A stretch of 64,000 nucleotides of DNA from assembly GCA_035690495.1 (NCBI GenBank), contig DASSKK010000069.1:9322-73321 (forward strand). Reading direction: 5' to 3'. The notes beneath the pieces are model-generated. The model made no database searches. It was given only the letters and a program-made list of their open reading frames with translations, and was not told the origin of the DNA. Source of the DNA: DASSKK01 sp035690495 (GTDB taxonomy: Bacteria > Actinomycetota > Actinomycetes > Propionibacteriales > Nocardioidaceae). Positions 34,360 to 41,620 of this stretch are shown piece after piece (position 1 is the first letter of the stretch; each line of letters opens with the position of its first letter). The position numbers were made by a program, and so were the translations under genes.

Positions 34360-34584
34360 GTGCACACGATCGCGACGGTCGAGACGTGGGACGGTGAGAA
34401 CGGCGTCGGTGTGCTCCGAGGCGACGCCTTTCCGGGTGGGACCTGCTGGGTGCTCTGGCACACGATCGATGCTCCGGGCTACAAGACTCTGACACCAGGG
34501 GGCGCGGTCGAGGTCGACTTCGAGGAAGTCTCCCAGGAAGGCCATAGCGCCCGCGCCATGCGCGTGATTCCGATCGTGACGTAA
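34360..34584 (+). CDS. Cold-shock-domain-like small protein
   Basis: A 74-residue protein, GTG start. The pattern TIATVETWDGENGVGVLRGDAFPGGTCWVLWHTID resembles the first strands of a cold-shock OB fold, followed by LTPGGAVEVDFEEVSQEGHSARAMRVIPI as the closing strands. The aromatic RNP residues are largely replaced, so nucleic-acid binding is uncertain. It lies 4 nt after the carboxyltransferase stop and is followed by a hairpin. It could be co-translated. Confidence 0.7.
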   Translation: MHTIATVETWDGENGVGVLRGDAFPGGTCWVLWHTIDAPGYKTLTPGGAVEVDFEEVSQEGHSARAMRVIPIVT

Positions 34585-34597
34585 GGGTCTCCTGAAT

Positions 34598-34620
34598 CCG
34601 CCGGCCGTCTGGTCCGGCGG
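34598..34620 (+). terminator. Hairpin after the cold-shock-like gene
   Basis: CCGCCGG (34598-34604) pairs with CCGGCGG (34614-34620), loop of 9 nt, then CGCTTT. It is also the first part of a 68-nt segment related to the E2 gene. Confidence 0.5.
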
Positions 34621-34667
34621 CGCTTTGCCGTCGCGCGCCGTACGCGCCAACGAGTTGGTCACCGCGC
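34600..34667. repeat. 68-nt segment related to the E2 coding sequence
   Basis: The intergenic stretch aligns without gaps to 36313-36380 inside the E2 gene (57 of 68 identical, including 29 identical bases in a row at 34625-34653 and 36338-36366). Both copies start with a GC hairpin. In the E2 frame the shared core encodes SLARTARDGK. Confidence 0.6.
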
Positions 34668-34670
34668 AAA

Positions 34671-35966
34671 TCAGAAGCCGCGCATGGCGCGATAGGTGTC
34701 CGGCTGGCTCACCTCTAGATGAGCCCGGGCCCGCCGCCGGTAGCGCAGCACCTGGGTGCCGCCGAGGATCCAAAACGCGTACTGCACGCACATCGCCAGC
34801 GTGTAGGCGTGCGGCGGGTAGTGCGCGCCGCCGCCCGGGGTCACCGCGTCGAGCACCAGGCCGATGCCGAGCACGACCGACAGCGAGGCGACGAACCCGC
34901 CGACGTTGACGATCCCGGTGGCCGAGCCGAGCCGCGACGGGGTGGCGAAGGTGCGTGCGACGTCGAATCCGATCAGCGACCCCGGCCCGCCGAGCCCGGT
35001 GACCACGACCAGCGTCGCCAGCAGCCAAAGCGGCGCGTCCCCCGGCCACAGCAGGACCACCGACCACATCGTCGCGATGCCGGTGACGATGCTGATCACG
35101 ATCGTCGAGCGGTGCCAAGGGTGCTTGGCGATGTAGCCGCCGATCAGCGGACCGCCGACCATCGTGGTGACCACCAGCAGCGACAGCAGCGCTCCCGCCG
35201 CCGGGCGGCCGGTGTGCTGTCCGTGCAGGAAGAACGGGTAGCCCCACAGCAGCGCCATCACGTTCGCGGAGAACTGCGTGGTGAAATGCGACCAGAGCCC
35301 CAGCCGGGTGCCCGGGTCCAGCCAGGCGTACCGCAGGTCATGGAGTACGACGCGCGGGGGCCTGGCCTGGTGGGCGACCGGCGTGCCGGGTGGCGCGTCG
35401 CGCATGAGCAGCACGATCAGCAGCACGAGCAGGACGCCCACCGACGCGCTGACCGCGAACGTCGCCGTCCAGCCGAACTGCGCCAGCGCGTGCGCCAACG
35501 GGATCGCGGCCACCAGCGCGCCGATCTGCCCGAGCAGTCCGGTGAGCTGGCTGAGCACCGGGTTCCGCATCGGCGGGAACCAGTACGCCACCACCCGCAG
35601 CACGCTGATGAACACCATCGCGTCGCCCATGCCGAGGAACACCCGCGCGGTGAGCGCGCCCCCGAAGCTGCCGGTGAACGCGAAGGCAAGCTGCGCGCCG
35701 GTCATCAGCAGCGTCCCGGTCAGCAGCAGCCGCCGAGGACCGAACCGGTCCACGAGCACCCCGACCGGGATCTGCATCGCCGCGTACACGCCGAGCTGCA
35801 GCACCGTGAACGTGGACAGCTGCGCGGCCGAGATGTCGAAGCGCCGCGAAGCCATGATCCCGGCGACCCCGAGCGAGGACCGGTTGAAGATGGCGAAGAA
35901 GTACACCGCCACTCCCGCGCCCCACACCACCCACGCTCGCCGTCCGCGGGGATACGTGGTGCTCAT
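34671..35966 (-). CDS. MFS transporter
   Basis: A major facilitator protein of 431 residues with twelve hydrophobic segments. The loop 2-3 motif is VGVLVDRFGPRRLLLTG, and a second-half equivalent is seen around GGPLIGGYIAKHPWHRS. An ATG at 35966 begins MSTTYPRGRRAWVVW; longer in-frame readings add a non-conserved N-terminus. It is convergent with the cold-shock-like gene and downstream of the E2 gene on the same strand (76-nt gap). The substrate is unknown; organic anion or drug transport is common for this branch. Confidence 0.88.
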   Translation of the reverse strand: MSTTYPRGRRAWVVWGAGVAVYFFAIFNRSSLGVAGIMASRRFDISAAQLSTFTVLQLGVYAAMQIPVGVLVDRFGPRRLLLTGTLLMTGAQLAFAFTGSFGGALTARVFLGMGDAMVFISVLRVVAYWFPPMRNPVLSQLTGLLGQIGALVAAIPLAHALAQFGWTATFAVSASVGVLLVLLIVLLMRDAPPGTPVAHQARPPRVVLHDLRYAWLDPGTRLGLWSHFTTQFSANVMALLWGYPFFLHGQHTGRPAAGALLSLLVVTTMVGGPLIGGYIAKHPWHRSTIVISIVTGIATMWSVVLLWPGDAPLWLLATLVVVTGLGGPGSLIGFDVARTFATPSRLGSATGIVNVGGFVASLSVVLGIGLVLDAVTPGGGAHYPPHAYTLAMCVQYAFWILGGTQVLRYRRRARAHLEVSQPDTYRAMRGF

Positions 35967-36042
35967 GGCGATCTCCGCGCGAGGGCGGGCAGATGCCACG
36001 GGGCGCGGATCACCGCACCATTCTCGCCCAGTCGGGTGAGCC

Positions 36043-37521
36043 TCAGAACCGGAGGGCGTTCGCCGGGTCCTCCATGATCCCCGCGACGTCGGCGAGGAAC
36101 CGCGAGCCCTTCTCACCGTCGATCAACCTGTGGTCGAACGACAGCGCCAGCGTCGTCACGGAGCGCACTGCGATCTCGTCGCTTCCGGCCGGGTGGACCC
36201 ACGGCTGCTTGCGCACCGTGCCCAGCGCCAGGATCGCTGACTCGCCCGGGTTGATGATCGGCGTGCCAGAGTCGACCCCGAAGACACCGACGTTCGAGAT
36301 CGTGAACGTCCCGCCGGCCATCTCGGCCGGCTGGGTCTTGCCGTCGCGCGCCGTACGCGCCAACGACTTGATCGCCGCACCGAGCTCCGCCATCGACATC
36401 GTGTCGGCGTCCTTGACGTTGGGTACGACGAGACCGCGAGGCGTTGCCGCGGCGATGCCGAGGTTCACGTAGTGCCTGAAGACGACCTCCTGGGCGTCGG
36501 CGTCCCAGGCGGCGTTCACCTCCGGCGTGCGCTTCATGGCCAGCATGCATGCCTTGGCCGCCACCAGCAGCGGGGAGACGCTGACCTCGGCGAACTCGCG
36601 GTGGGCCTTGAGGCGCTCGAGCAGCTGCATGGTGCCGGTCACGTCGACGGTGACCCACTCGGTGACGTGCGGGGCGGTGAAGGCGGAGTCGGTCATCGCC
36701 TGCGCCATCATCTTGCGCACGCCCTTGATCGGCTCGCGGGTCTCACCCCGATTCGTCCGCGGAACTGCGTCCGGTTCACGCGGGGCGATCGCGGACGAAT
36801 CGGGGTGCGAAGGGGACGCGGAATGTACGTCGTCGCGGGTCACGGTGCCGTCGGGACCTGAGGGGGTGATCGTACGCAGGTCGACGCCGAGGTCCTTGGC
36901 GAGCTTGCGCACCGGCGGCTTGGCCAGCACCCGGGTCTCCGCAGCGGGTGCAGCGGGTGCAGTGTGCGAGGCGGCGGGGACGGCAGGCTCGTCGGCCGCC
37001 TCCACCTCGGCGCTCTGCGCCCCGCCGGGGGCGAAGGCGCCCTGCACCTGCGCCTGGGTCGCCGCGCCCGCCTCCGAGGAAGCACTGGCGGCACCCTTTC
37101 GCGGACGGCGCTTGGCCTGCGCGGCGCGCGGGCCGTAGCCGACGAGGGTCTTGGGCTGCTCGCCGTCACCTTCGGCCGGCTCCTCAGCCTCCGTGGCCCC
37201 GGCGGCCTGCGCCATCCCCAGGTAGGGGTCGGACTCGGTCTGCGGCGTCGGCTCGGGCGCTGCCGGCTGCGCCGCCGGGGCCTCGTCTGCCGCACCGATC
37301 CTGACGATCGGGGTGCCGACCTCGACGGTCTCCCCCTCGGGGACCAGCAGCTCCTGCACCGTCCCGGCGTACGGCGACGGCAGCTCGACCAGCGACTTGG
37401 CGGTCTCGATCTCGACCACGATGTCGTTGACCTTGACCACGTCGCCGACCTTCACCTTCCAGGTGACGATCTCGGCCTCGGTGAGCCCCTCGCCGACGTC
37501 GGGCAGCTTGTACTCGGACAC
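36043..37521 (-). CDS. Dihydrolipoamide acyltransferase (E2) of 2-oxoacid dehydrogenase, with repeat-encoded linker
   Basis: The core acyltransferase of the complex, 492 residues. A single lipoyl domain (1-77) carries Lys42 in IETAKSLVELP. A long Ala/Pro/Glu-rich linker leads to the E3/E1-binding domain (about 200-232, VRKLAKDLGVDLRTITPSG), then the catalytic domain (about 265-492) with SFDHRLIDG near the C-terminus. Residues 239-260 are encoded by a complete palindromic repeat (36744-36807) and sit exactly in the flexible linker between the binding and catalytic domains. The reading frame stays open through it. The sequence resembles branched-chain E2 enzymes. Confidence 0.9.
   Translation of the reverse strand: MSEYKLPDVGEGLTEAEIVTWKVKVGDVVKVNDIVVEIETAKSLVELPSPYAGTVQELLVPEGETVEVGTPIVRIGAADEAPAAQPAAPEPTPQTESDPYLGMAQAAGATEAEEPAEGDGEQPKTLVGYGPRAAQAKRRPRKGAASASSEAGAATQAQVQGAFAPGGAQSAEVEAADEPAVPAASHTAPAAPAAETRVLAKPPVRKLAKDLGVDLRTITPSGPDGTVTRDDVHSASPSHPDSSAIAPREPDAVPRTNRGETREPIKGVRKMMAQAMTDSAFTAPHVTEWVTVDVTGTMQLLERLKAHREFAEVSVSPLLVAAKACMLAMKRTPEVNAAWDADAQEVVFRHYVNLGIAAATPRGLVVPNVKDADTMSMAELGAAIKSLARTARDGKTQPAEMAGGTFTISNVGVFGVDSGTPIINPGESAILALGTVRKQPWVHPAGSDEIAVRSVTTLALSFDHRLIDGEKGSRFLADVAGIMEDPANALRF
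36744..36807. repeat. Palindromic repeat family A, copy 2, inside E2 reading frame
   Basis: Perfect 17-bp arms (36744-36760 and 36791-36807, core CCCCGATTCGTCCGC) around a 30-nt spacer. It is translated on the minus strand as residues 239-260 of the E2 protein. Confidence 0.93.
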
Positions 37522-37536
37522 GTGTCCTCCTCCGGG

Positions 37537-38556
37537 TCAGTAGGCGAGCGAGCGGTCCACGGCGTCCAGGACCCGGTCGAGATCGGGCAGCCACTCCTCC
37601 TCGATGCGGCTCGGAGGGTACGGCGTGTCGAAGCCGCCGACGCGCAGCACCGGAGCCTCCAGGGAGTAGAAGCACGCCTCGCTGATCCGGGCTGCGAGCT
37701 CGGCGCCCATCCCGAGGTTGACGTGCGCCTCGTGGACGACGACCGCGCGACCGGTCTTGCGCACCGACTCCACCACCGGGCCCATGTCGATCGGCGACAG
37801 CGAACGCAGGTCGATCACCTCGAGGCGGTGGTTCTCCGAGAGGGCCGCCTCGGCACTGGCCAGGCACGTCTTCACCATCGGGCCGTAGCCGATCAGGGTG
37901 AGGTCCGAGCCCTCGCGGACCACCCGGGAGGTGAACAGCGGCGCGGGCTCGACCGAGGTGTCCAGCTCCGCCTTGTCGGCGTGGTACTGCCGCTTGGGCT
38001 CGAGGAATACCACCGGGTCGTCGCACTTGATCGCCTGCTGGATCATCCAGTAGCCGTCGACGGGGTTGGAGCAGGCGACCACCTTCAGGCCGGGCGTGTG
38101 CGCGAACTGCGCCTCCGGGCTCTCCGAGTGGTGCTCGACCGCGCCGATTCCGCCCCCGAACGGGATCCGGATCACGATCGGCATGGGCACCTTGCCCTGG
38201 CTGCGGAAGTGGATCTTCGCGACCTGGCTGACGATCTGGTCATAGGCCGGGTAGACGAAGCCGTCGAACTGGATCTCGCACACCGGCCGGTAGCCGCGCA
38301 TCGCCAGCCCGACCGCCGTGCCGAGGATGCCGGCTTCCGCCAACGGGGTGTCGATGACCCGGTCCTCGCCGAAGTCCTTCTGCAGCCCGTCGGTGATCCG
38401 GAAGACGCCGCCGAGCGTCCCGACGTCCTCTCCCATCACGAGGACCTTCGCGTCGTCCTCCATCGCCTTGCGGAGGCCGGCGTTCAGTCCCTTGGCCAGT
38501 GTGATGCGGCCCGAGCCCGTCTTCGCGCCGGTCGAGCCGGTCGAGACCTTTGCCAT
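37537..38556 (-). CDS. 2-oxoacid dehydrogenase E1 component, beta subunit
   Basis: The beta subunit of the thiamine-diphosphate-dependent decarboxylase, 339 residues. Typical segments are VLVMGEDVGTLGGVFRITDGL, FGEDRVIDTPLAEAGILG, the potassium-site region RIPFGGGIGAVEHHSESPE and the C-terminal domain LIGYGPMVKTCLASAEAL. The ATG shares its A with the E1-alpha TGA. The first about 16 residues (MAKVSTGSTGAKTGSG) are unlike the family and include a copy of a dispersed repeat; the conserved part begins at ITLAKGLNAGLR. The E2 gene follows after 15 nt. Confidence 0.92.
   Translation of the reverse strand: MAKVSTGSTGAKTGSGRITLAKGLNAGLRKAMEDDAKVLVMGEDVGTLGGVFRITDGLQKDFGEDRVIDTPLAEAGILGTAVGLAMRGYRPVCEIQFDGFVYPAYDQIVSQVAKIHFRSQGKVPMPIVIRIPFGGGIGAVEHHSESPEAQFAHTPGLKVVACSNPVDGYWMIQQAIKCDDPVVFLEPKRQYHADKAELDTSVEPAPLFTSRVVREGSDLTLIGYGPMVKTCLASAEAALSENHRLEVIDLRSLSPIDMGPVVESVRKTGRAVVVHEAHVNLGMGAELAARISEACFYSLEAPVLRVGGFDTPYPPSRIEEEWLPDLDRVLDAVDRSLAY
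38528..38548. repeat. Dispersed GGTCTCGACnnGCTCnACCGG-type repeat at E1-beta start
   Basis: On the minus strand GGTCTCGACCGGCTCGACC is read in frame as VSTGST just after the start codon. Related strings lie at 28734 and 47966. Confidence 0.5.
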
Positions 38557-39767
38557 CAGTGCACTCCTTCGAAGCTGTCCAGGTACGCCGCGAAGCCGGC
38601 CTTCTGCTCGGTCAGCTCGGGAGACCCCTCGGCGTAGACGCGGTCGAACAGGTCCAGCGGGTTCGGCTCCGGCAGCGCCTTGCAGCCCTCGCGCAGGTGC
38701 TCGCCCAGCCTCTCGGCCTCGTCCTCGATCTGGTCGAAGAACTCCTGGTCGGCCATGCCGTTGCGGCTCAGATAGACCTTGACGCGCGCGATCGGATCCT
38801 TGAGCTTCCACTTCTCCAGGTCGGCCGAGAGCCGGTAGCGGGTCGGGTCGTCCGTGGTGGTGTGTGCGCCCATCCGGTAGGTATAGGCCTCCACCAGCGT
38901 GGGGCCCTGGCCCTCGCGTGCGCGCTGCAGCGCGGCCTGGGTCACGGCGTACGTCGCCAGCACGTCGTTCCCGTCGACGCGGATGCCGGGGAACCCGAAC
39001 CCGAGAGCCCGCTGGTAGAGCGGGATCCGGGACTGGCGCTCGAACGGCTCGGAGATCGCCCACTGGTTGTTCTGGCAGAAGAAGACCACCGGGGCGTTGT
39101 AGGAGGCGGCGAAGATGAACGCCTCGTTGACATCGCCCTGCGAGGACGCTCCGTCGCCGAAGTAGGCGACCACCGCGGCGTCCCGGTCGGAATCGCCGGT
39201 GCCGACCACGCCGTCGCGCTGCAGGCCCATCGCGTAGCCGGTGGCGTGCAGGGTCTGTGCGCCGATCACGATCGTGTAGAGGCCGAAGTTGGCGTCGTGC
39301 GGGTCCCAGCTGCCCTGGTCGACGCCGCGGAACAGGCCGAGCAGCTGCAGCGGGTCGATGTCGCGGCAGAAGGCGACGCCGTGCTCACGGTAGGTCGGGA
39401 AGACGAAGTCCTGCGGCCGCAACGCTCGTCCGGAGCCGATCTGAGCGGCCTCCTGGCCGAGGAGCTGGGCCCAGATGCCGAGCTCGCCGTGCCGCTGCAA
39501 CGCGGTCGCCTCGGTGTCGATGCGGCGGGTCAGCACCATGTCCCGGTAGAAGCCCTTGATCAGGCCGGCTTCCTCGTCCCCGCCCGTGTCGTCCCCCGCC
39601 ACCCCACCCCGGACGAAGTCGAACTCGGGATGCTCGACGCGCTCGCCCTCGGGGGTCAGCAGCTGGACGAACTTGGGCGTCGCCATCTCGTCGATGGCCG
39701 CATGGGAGGGGCCGAAGATCTCGCCGAGGTCGTGGCTCGGCCGGTCGTGGGCGGTGCTCTGGCTCAC
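38556..39767 (-). CDS. 2-oxoacid dehydrogenase E1 component, alpha subunit
   Basis: The alpha subunit, 403 residues, that binds thiamine diphosphate. The cofactor motif is GDGASSQGDVNEAFIFAASYNAPVVFFCQNN, and the phosphorylation-loop-like region is TYRMGAHTTTDDPTRYR. These and the overall length fit the branched-chain/BkdA type used widely in actinobacteria more than the homodimeric AceE. AAGGAG is spaced about 6 nt from the GTG at 39767. First gene of a three-gene operon (E1 alpha, E1 beta, E2); no E3 is adjacent, so a shared lipoamide dehydrogenase is expected elsewhere. Confidence 0.92.
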   Translation of the reverse strand: MSQSTAHDRPSHDLGEIFGPSHAAIDEMATPKFVQLLTPEGERVEHPEFDFVRGGVAGDDTGGDEEAGLIKGFYRDMVLTRRIDTEATALQRHGELGIWAQLLGQEAAQIGSGRALRPQDFVFPTYREHGVAFCRDIDPLQLLGLFRGVDQGSWDPHDANFGLYTIVIGAQTLHATGYAMGLQRDGVVGTGDSDRDAAVVAYFGDGASSQGDVNEAFIFAASYNAPVVFFCQNNQWAISEPFERQSRIPLYQRALGFGFPGIRVDGNDVLATYAVTQAALQRAREGQGPTLVEAYTYRMGAHTTTDDPTRYRLSADLEKWKLKDPIARVKVYLSRNGMADQEFFDQIEDEAERLGEHLREGCKALPEPNPLDLFDRVYAEGSPELTEQKAGFAAYLDSFEGVH

Positions 39768-40164
39768 CTGCACTCCTTCGGTTCGTCGGTCTCGCGGGGT
39801 CTCCGCCACCGGCTTCTGGGAGCTGGAGGCCGCTGCGGCTGACCGGCACGGGGGTGGTGCGCCGACGCCCGTGGCGACCTCGTCTTGTGACCGGTGACAC
39901 ACCGGTCGCTCACCTCATAACGTACCGGCCGAGCCCCGTGGGCGCATAATCCCCTGGCCTTGCGAGGTCGCCTCCTCCCCCCTGAGAAGGATGCCCGGCC
40001 CGTCTCGCGAACGAACCGCGGACTATGCGGTCGCCGGTAGCCCTGACCCGATCGGGCGGTTTCCCACCCCGCCTCTTCCCCATCCGGGTCGATGTCGGTG
40101 AGCCTTCCCCAAGCGCGCCCGATCCCGGGGACTCCGCGCTCTCACCTTCGCAGGGGGTTCCCCG
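39768..40164. other. 397-nt divergent intergenic region
   Basis: It separates the 2-oxoacid dehydrogenase operon from the cupredoxin-like gene. On the minus strand TACGTT or TATGAG near 39917 are the best -10 candidates for the dehydrogenase operon. CCGCGGACTATGCGG (40016-40030) resembles the repeat at 1583-1624. I see no RNA gene and no reading frame with a ribosome site. Confidence 0.5.
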
Positions 40165-41019
40165 ATGACCGTGACCCGCTCACGGATGGCCAGGCTCACC
40201 TCGCTCGGCGCCGTCGCCGCAACGACGCTGAGCCTCATGAGCACACCCGTCGCCGCCGATGCGGCGCAGTCCCACACGATCCAGGTGTACATCACCAAGC
40301 ACCGCGTCGTGCACATGACGTCCGGCATGCATCCGGGCGTGCACCGGTTCGAGATCCGCTCCGGCAAGGTCTCCGCCTTCCAGCTCGCCTGGGTACGCCG
40401 CGGCTACTCCGACCGCGAGCTCGCCCGCGACGCGGCCGCCGGCCCCAACGGCGGCGACCTGAAGGCGCTCAAGCGGTTCACCCGCAACGTCACGCTGCTC
40501 GGCGGAGTCACCTCGGTGCCCGGCACGCGCACCGTGATGTACGTCGACCTCCACCGCGGCGGCCGCTACGTCGCCGTCGACACCAACGCGCCCGACACGC
40601 CGTTCCACCACTTCTCGGTGGGGGGTCAGCGGGTCTCGGGCCAGATGCCGGCGACCCGCACGATCCGCGCGGTCGGTGAGGACCGGTTCGCCGCTCGGCC
40701 GCACAGCATCGCCAGACACGGCCTGCTCACGTTCGTCAACAAGTCCGACGCCGACCACTTCATCACGACGGGCAAGCTGCTGCCCGGCAAGACGGTCAAG
40801 GACTTCGCCGCCTGGACGAAGGACCCCTCAGGTCCTCCGCCCATCGACGAGTCCGTCCAAGGGCTGGAGACCGGCGTGGTGAGCCCGGGACACCGGTTCG
40901 CGTTCTCCTACTCGGGCCAGAAGGCTGGTCGCTACGTGCTGACCTGCTTCTGGAGCGACGTGGACACCGGGATGCCGCACGCTTTCATGGGCATGTACCG
41001 CGGGATCACCGTCCGGTGA
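40165..41019 (+). CDS. Exported cupredoxin-like protein
   Basis: A secreted protein of 284 residues with a signal peptide (MARLTSLGAVAATTLSLMSTPVAADAA after a short basic start). The C-terminal half looks like a type-1 copper fold: a His in SDADHFIT, then the loop LTCFWSDVDTGMPHAFMGM with Cys, His and Met in the order of plastocyanin-like ligands. The spacing is longer than in classical azurins, so copper binding is likely but not certain. The N-terminal half (about 35-150) has an unassigned beta-rich domain. A strong terminator follows. It stands alone. Confidence 0.7.
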   Translation: MTVTRSRMARLTSLGAVAATTLSLMSTPVAADAAQSHTIQVYITKHRVVHMTSGMHPGVHRFEIRSGKVSAFQLAWVRRGYSDRELARDAAAGPNGGDLKALKRFTRNVTLLGGVTSVPGTRTVMYVDLHRGGRYVAVDTNAPDTPFHHFSVGGQRVSGQMPATRTIRAVGEDRFAARPHSIARHGLLTFVNKSDADHFITTGKLLPGKTVKDFAAWTKDPSGPPPIDESVQGLETGVVSPGHRFAFSYSGQKAGRYVLTCFWSDVDTGMPHAFMGMYRGITVR

Positions 41020-41047
41020 GCTGAGTCTCGACCGGCTCTGAGTGGAT

Positions 41048-41085
41048 CGAGCGGCACCTTCCGTCCTGCTGGGAGGTGCCGCTCG
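41048..41085 (+). terminator. 15-bp terminator hairpin after cupredoxin-like gene
   Basis: CGAGCGGCACCTTCC (41048-41062) pairs with GGGAGGTGCCGCTCG (41071-41085) with one G-T pair and an 8-nt loop. Confidence 0.78.
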
Positions 41086-41119
41086 GCATGTGCGCACCCG
41101 GCCCCTCTTTGCCTGGGAC

Positions 41120-41133
41120 TACTGATCGGTAAC
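41120..41133 (+). promoter_or_regulatory. Candidate operator TACTGATCGGTAAC
   Basis: It overlaps the -10-like TAACAT (41130-41135) of the SRPBCC gene and matches the sites at 16664-16700 and 47587-47655. The position predicts repression. Confidence 0.45.
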
Positions 41134-41142
41134 ATAGGCGGT

Positions 41143-41598
41143 ATGGCCGACAAGATCGTCAGCGAGTCCATCACCGTCGGCGCCCCGGCATCCGTGGTGT
41201 TCGCGATCCTGACCGACCCCCGCCAGCACTCCCGCATCGACGGGTCAGGCTCGGTGCGCGGACTGATCGAGGGGCCCGAACGGCTCGAGAAGGGCTCGCG
41301 GTTCGGAGTGTCGATGAGGCTGTTCGGCCTTCCCTACTCGATCACGAACCGGGTCGTCGAGTTCGAGCCCGACCGTAGAATCGCCTGGCGGCACTTCGGC
41401 GCACACCGCTGGCGCTACGAGCTCGAGCCCACCGGGAACGGCGGCACGACCGTCACCGAGAGCTTCGACTACACCCGCAACGACCGGGTCTCGGAGAGGG
41501 TGATGGCGCTCGCGGGCTTCCCCGAGCGCAACCGCCGCGGCATCAGCGCGACCCTGACCCGGCTGAAGGCGGCGGCCGAGTCCGACGCCGCCGGCTGA
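41143..41598 (+). CDS. SRPBCC family (polyketide cyclase/dehydrase-like) protein
   Basis: A 151-residue START/Bet v1-like lipid- or ligand-binding protein. The pattern KIVSESITVGAPASVVFAILTDPRQHSRID is typical of the first strand and helices, with RIAWRHFGAHRWRYELEP and a final long helix from about residue 115. TAACAT ends 7 nt before the ATG, so it is probably leaderless. The operator-like motif at its promoter is shared with the acyl-CoA dehydrogenase gene, which suggests a role linked to lipid metabolism. Confidence 0.85.
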   Translation: MADKIVSESITVGAPASVVFAILTDPRQHSRIDGSGSVRGLIEGPERLEKGSRFGVSMRLFGLPYSITNRVVEFEPDRRIAWRHFGAHRWRYELEPTGNGGTTVTESFDYTRNDRVSERVMALAGFPERNRRGISATLTRLKAAAESDAAG

Positions 41599-41620
41599 CC
41601 CGACGGCCGGGCCCCCGGGC

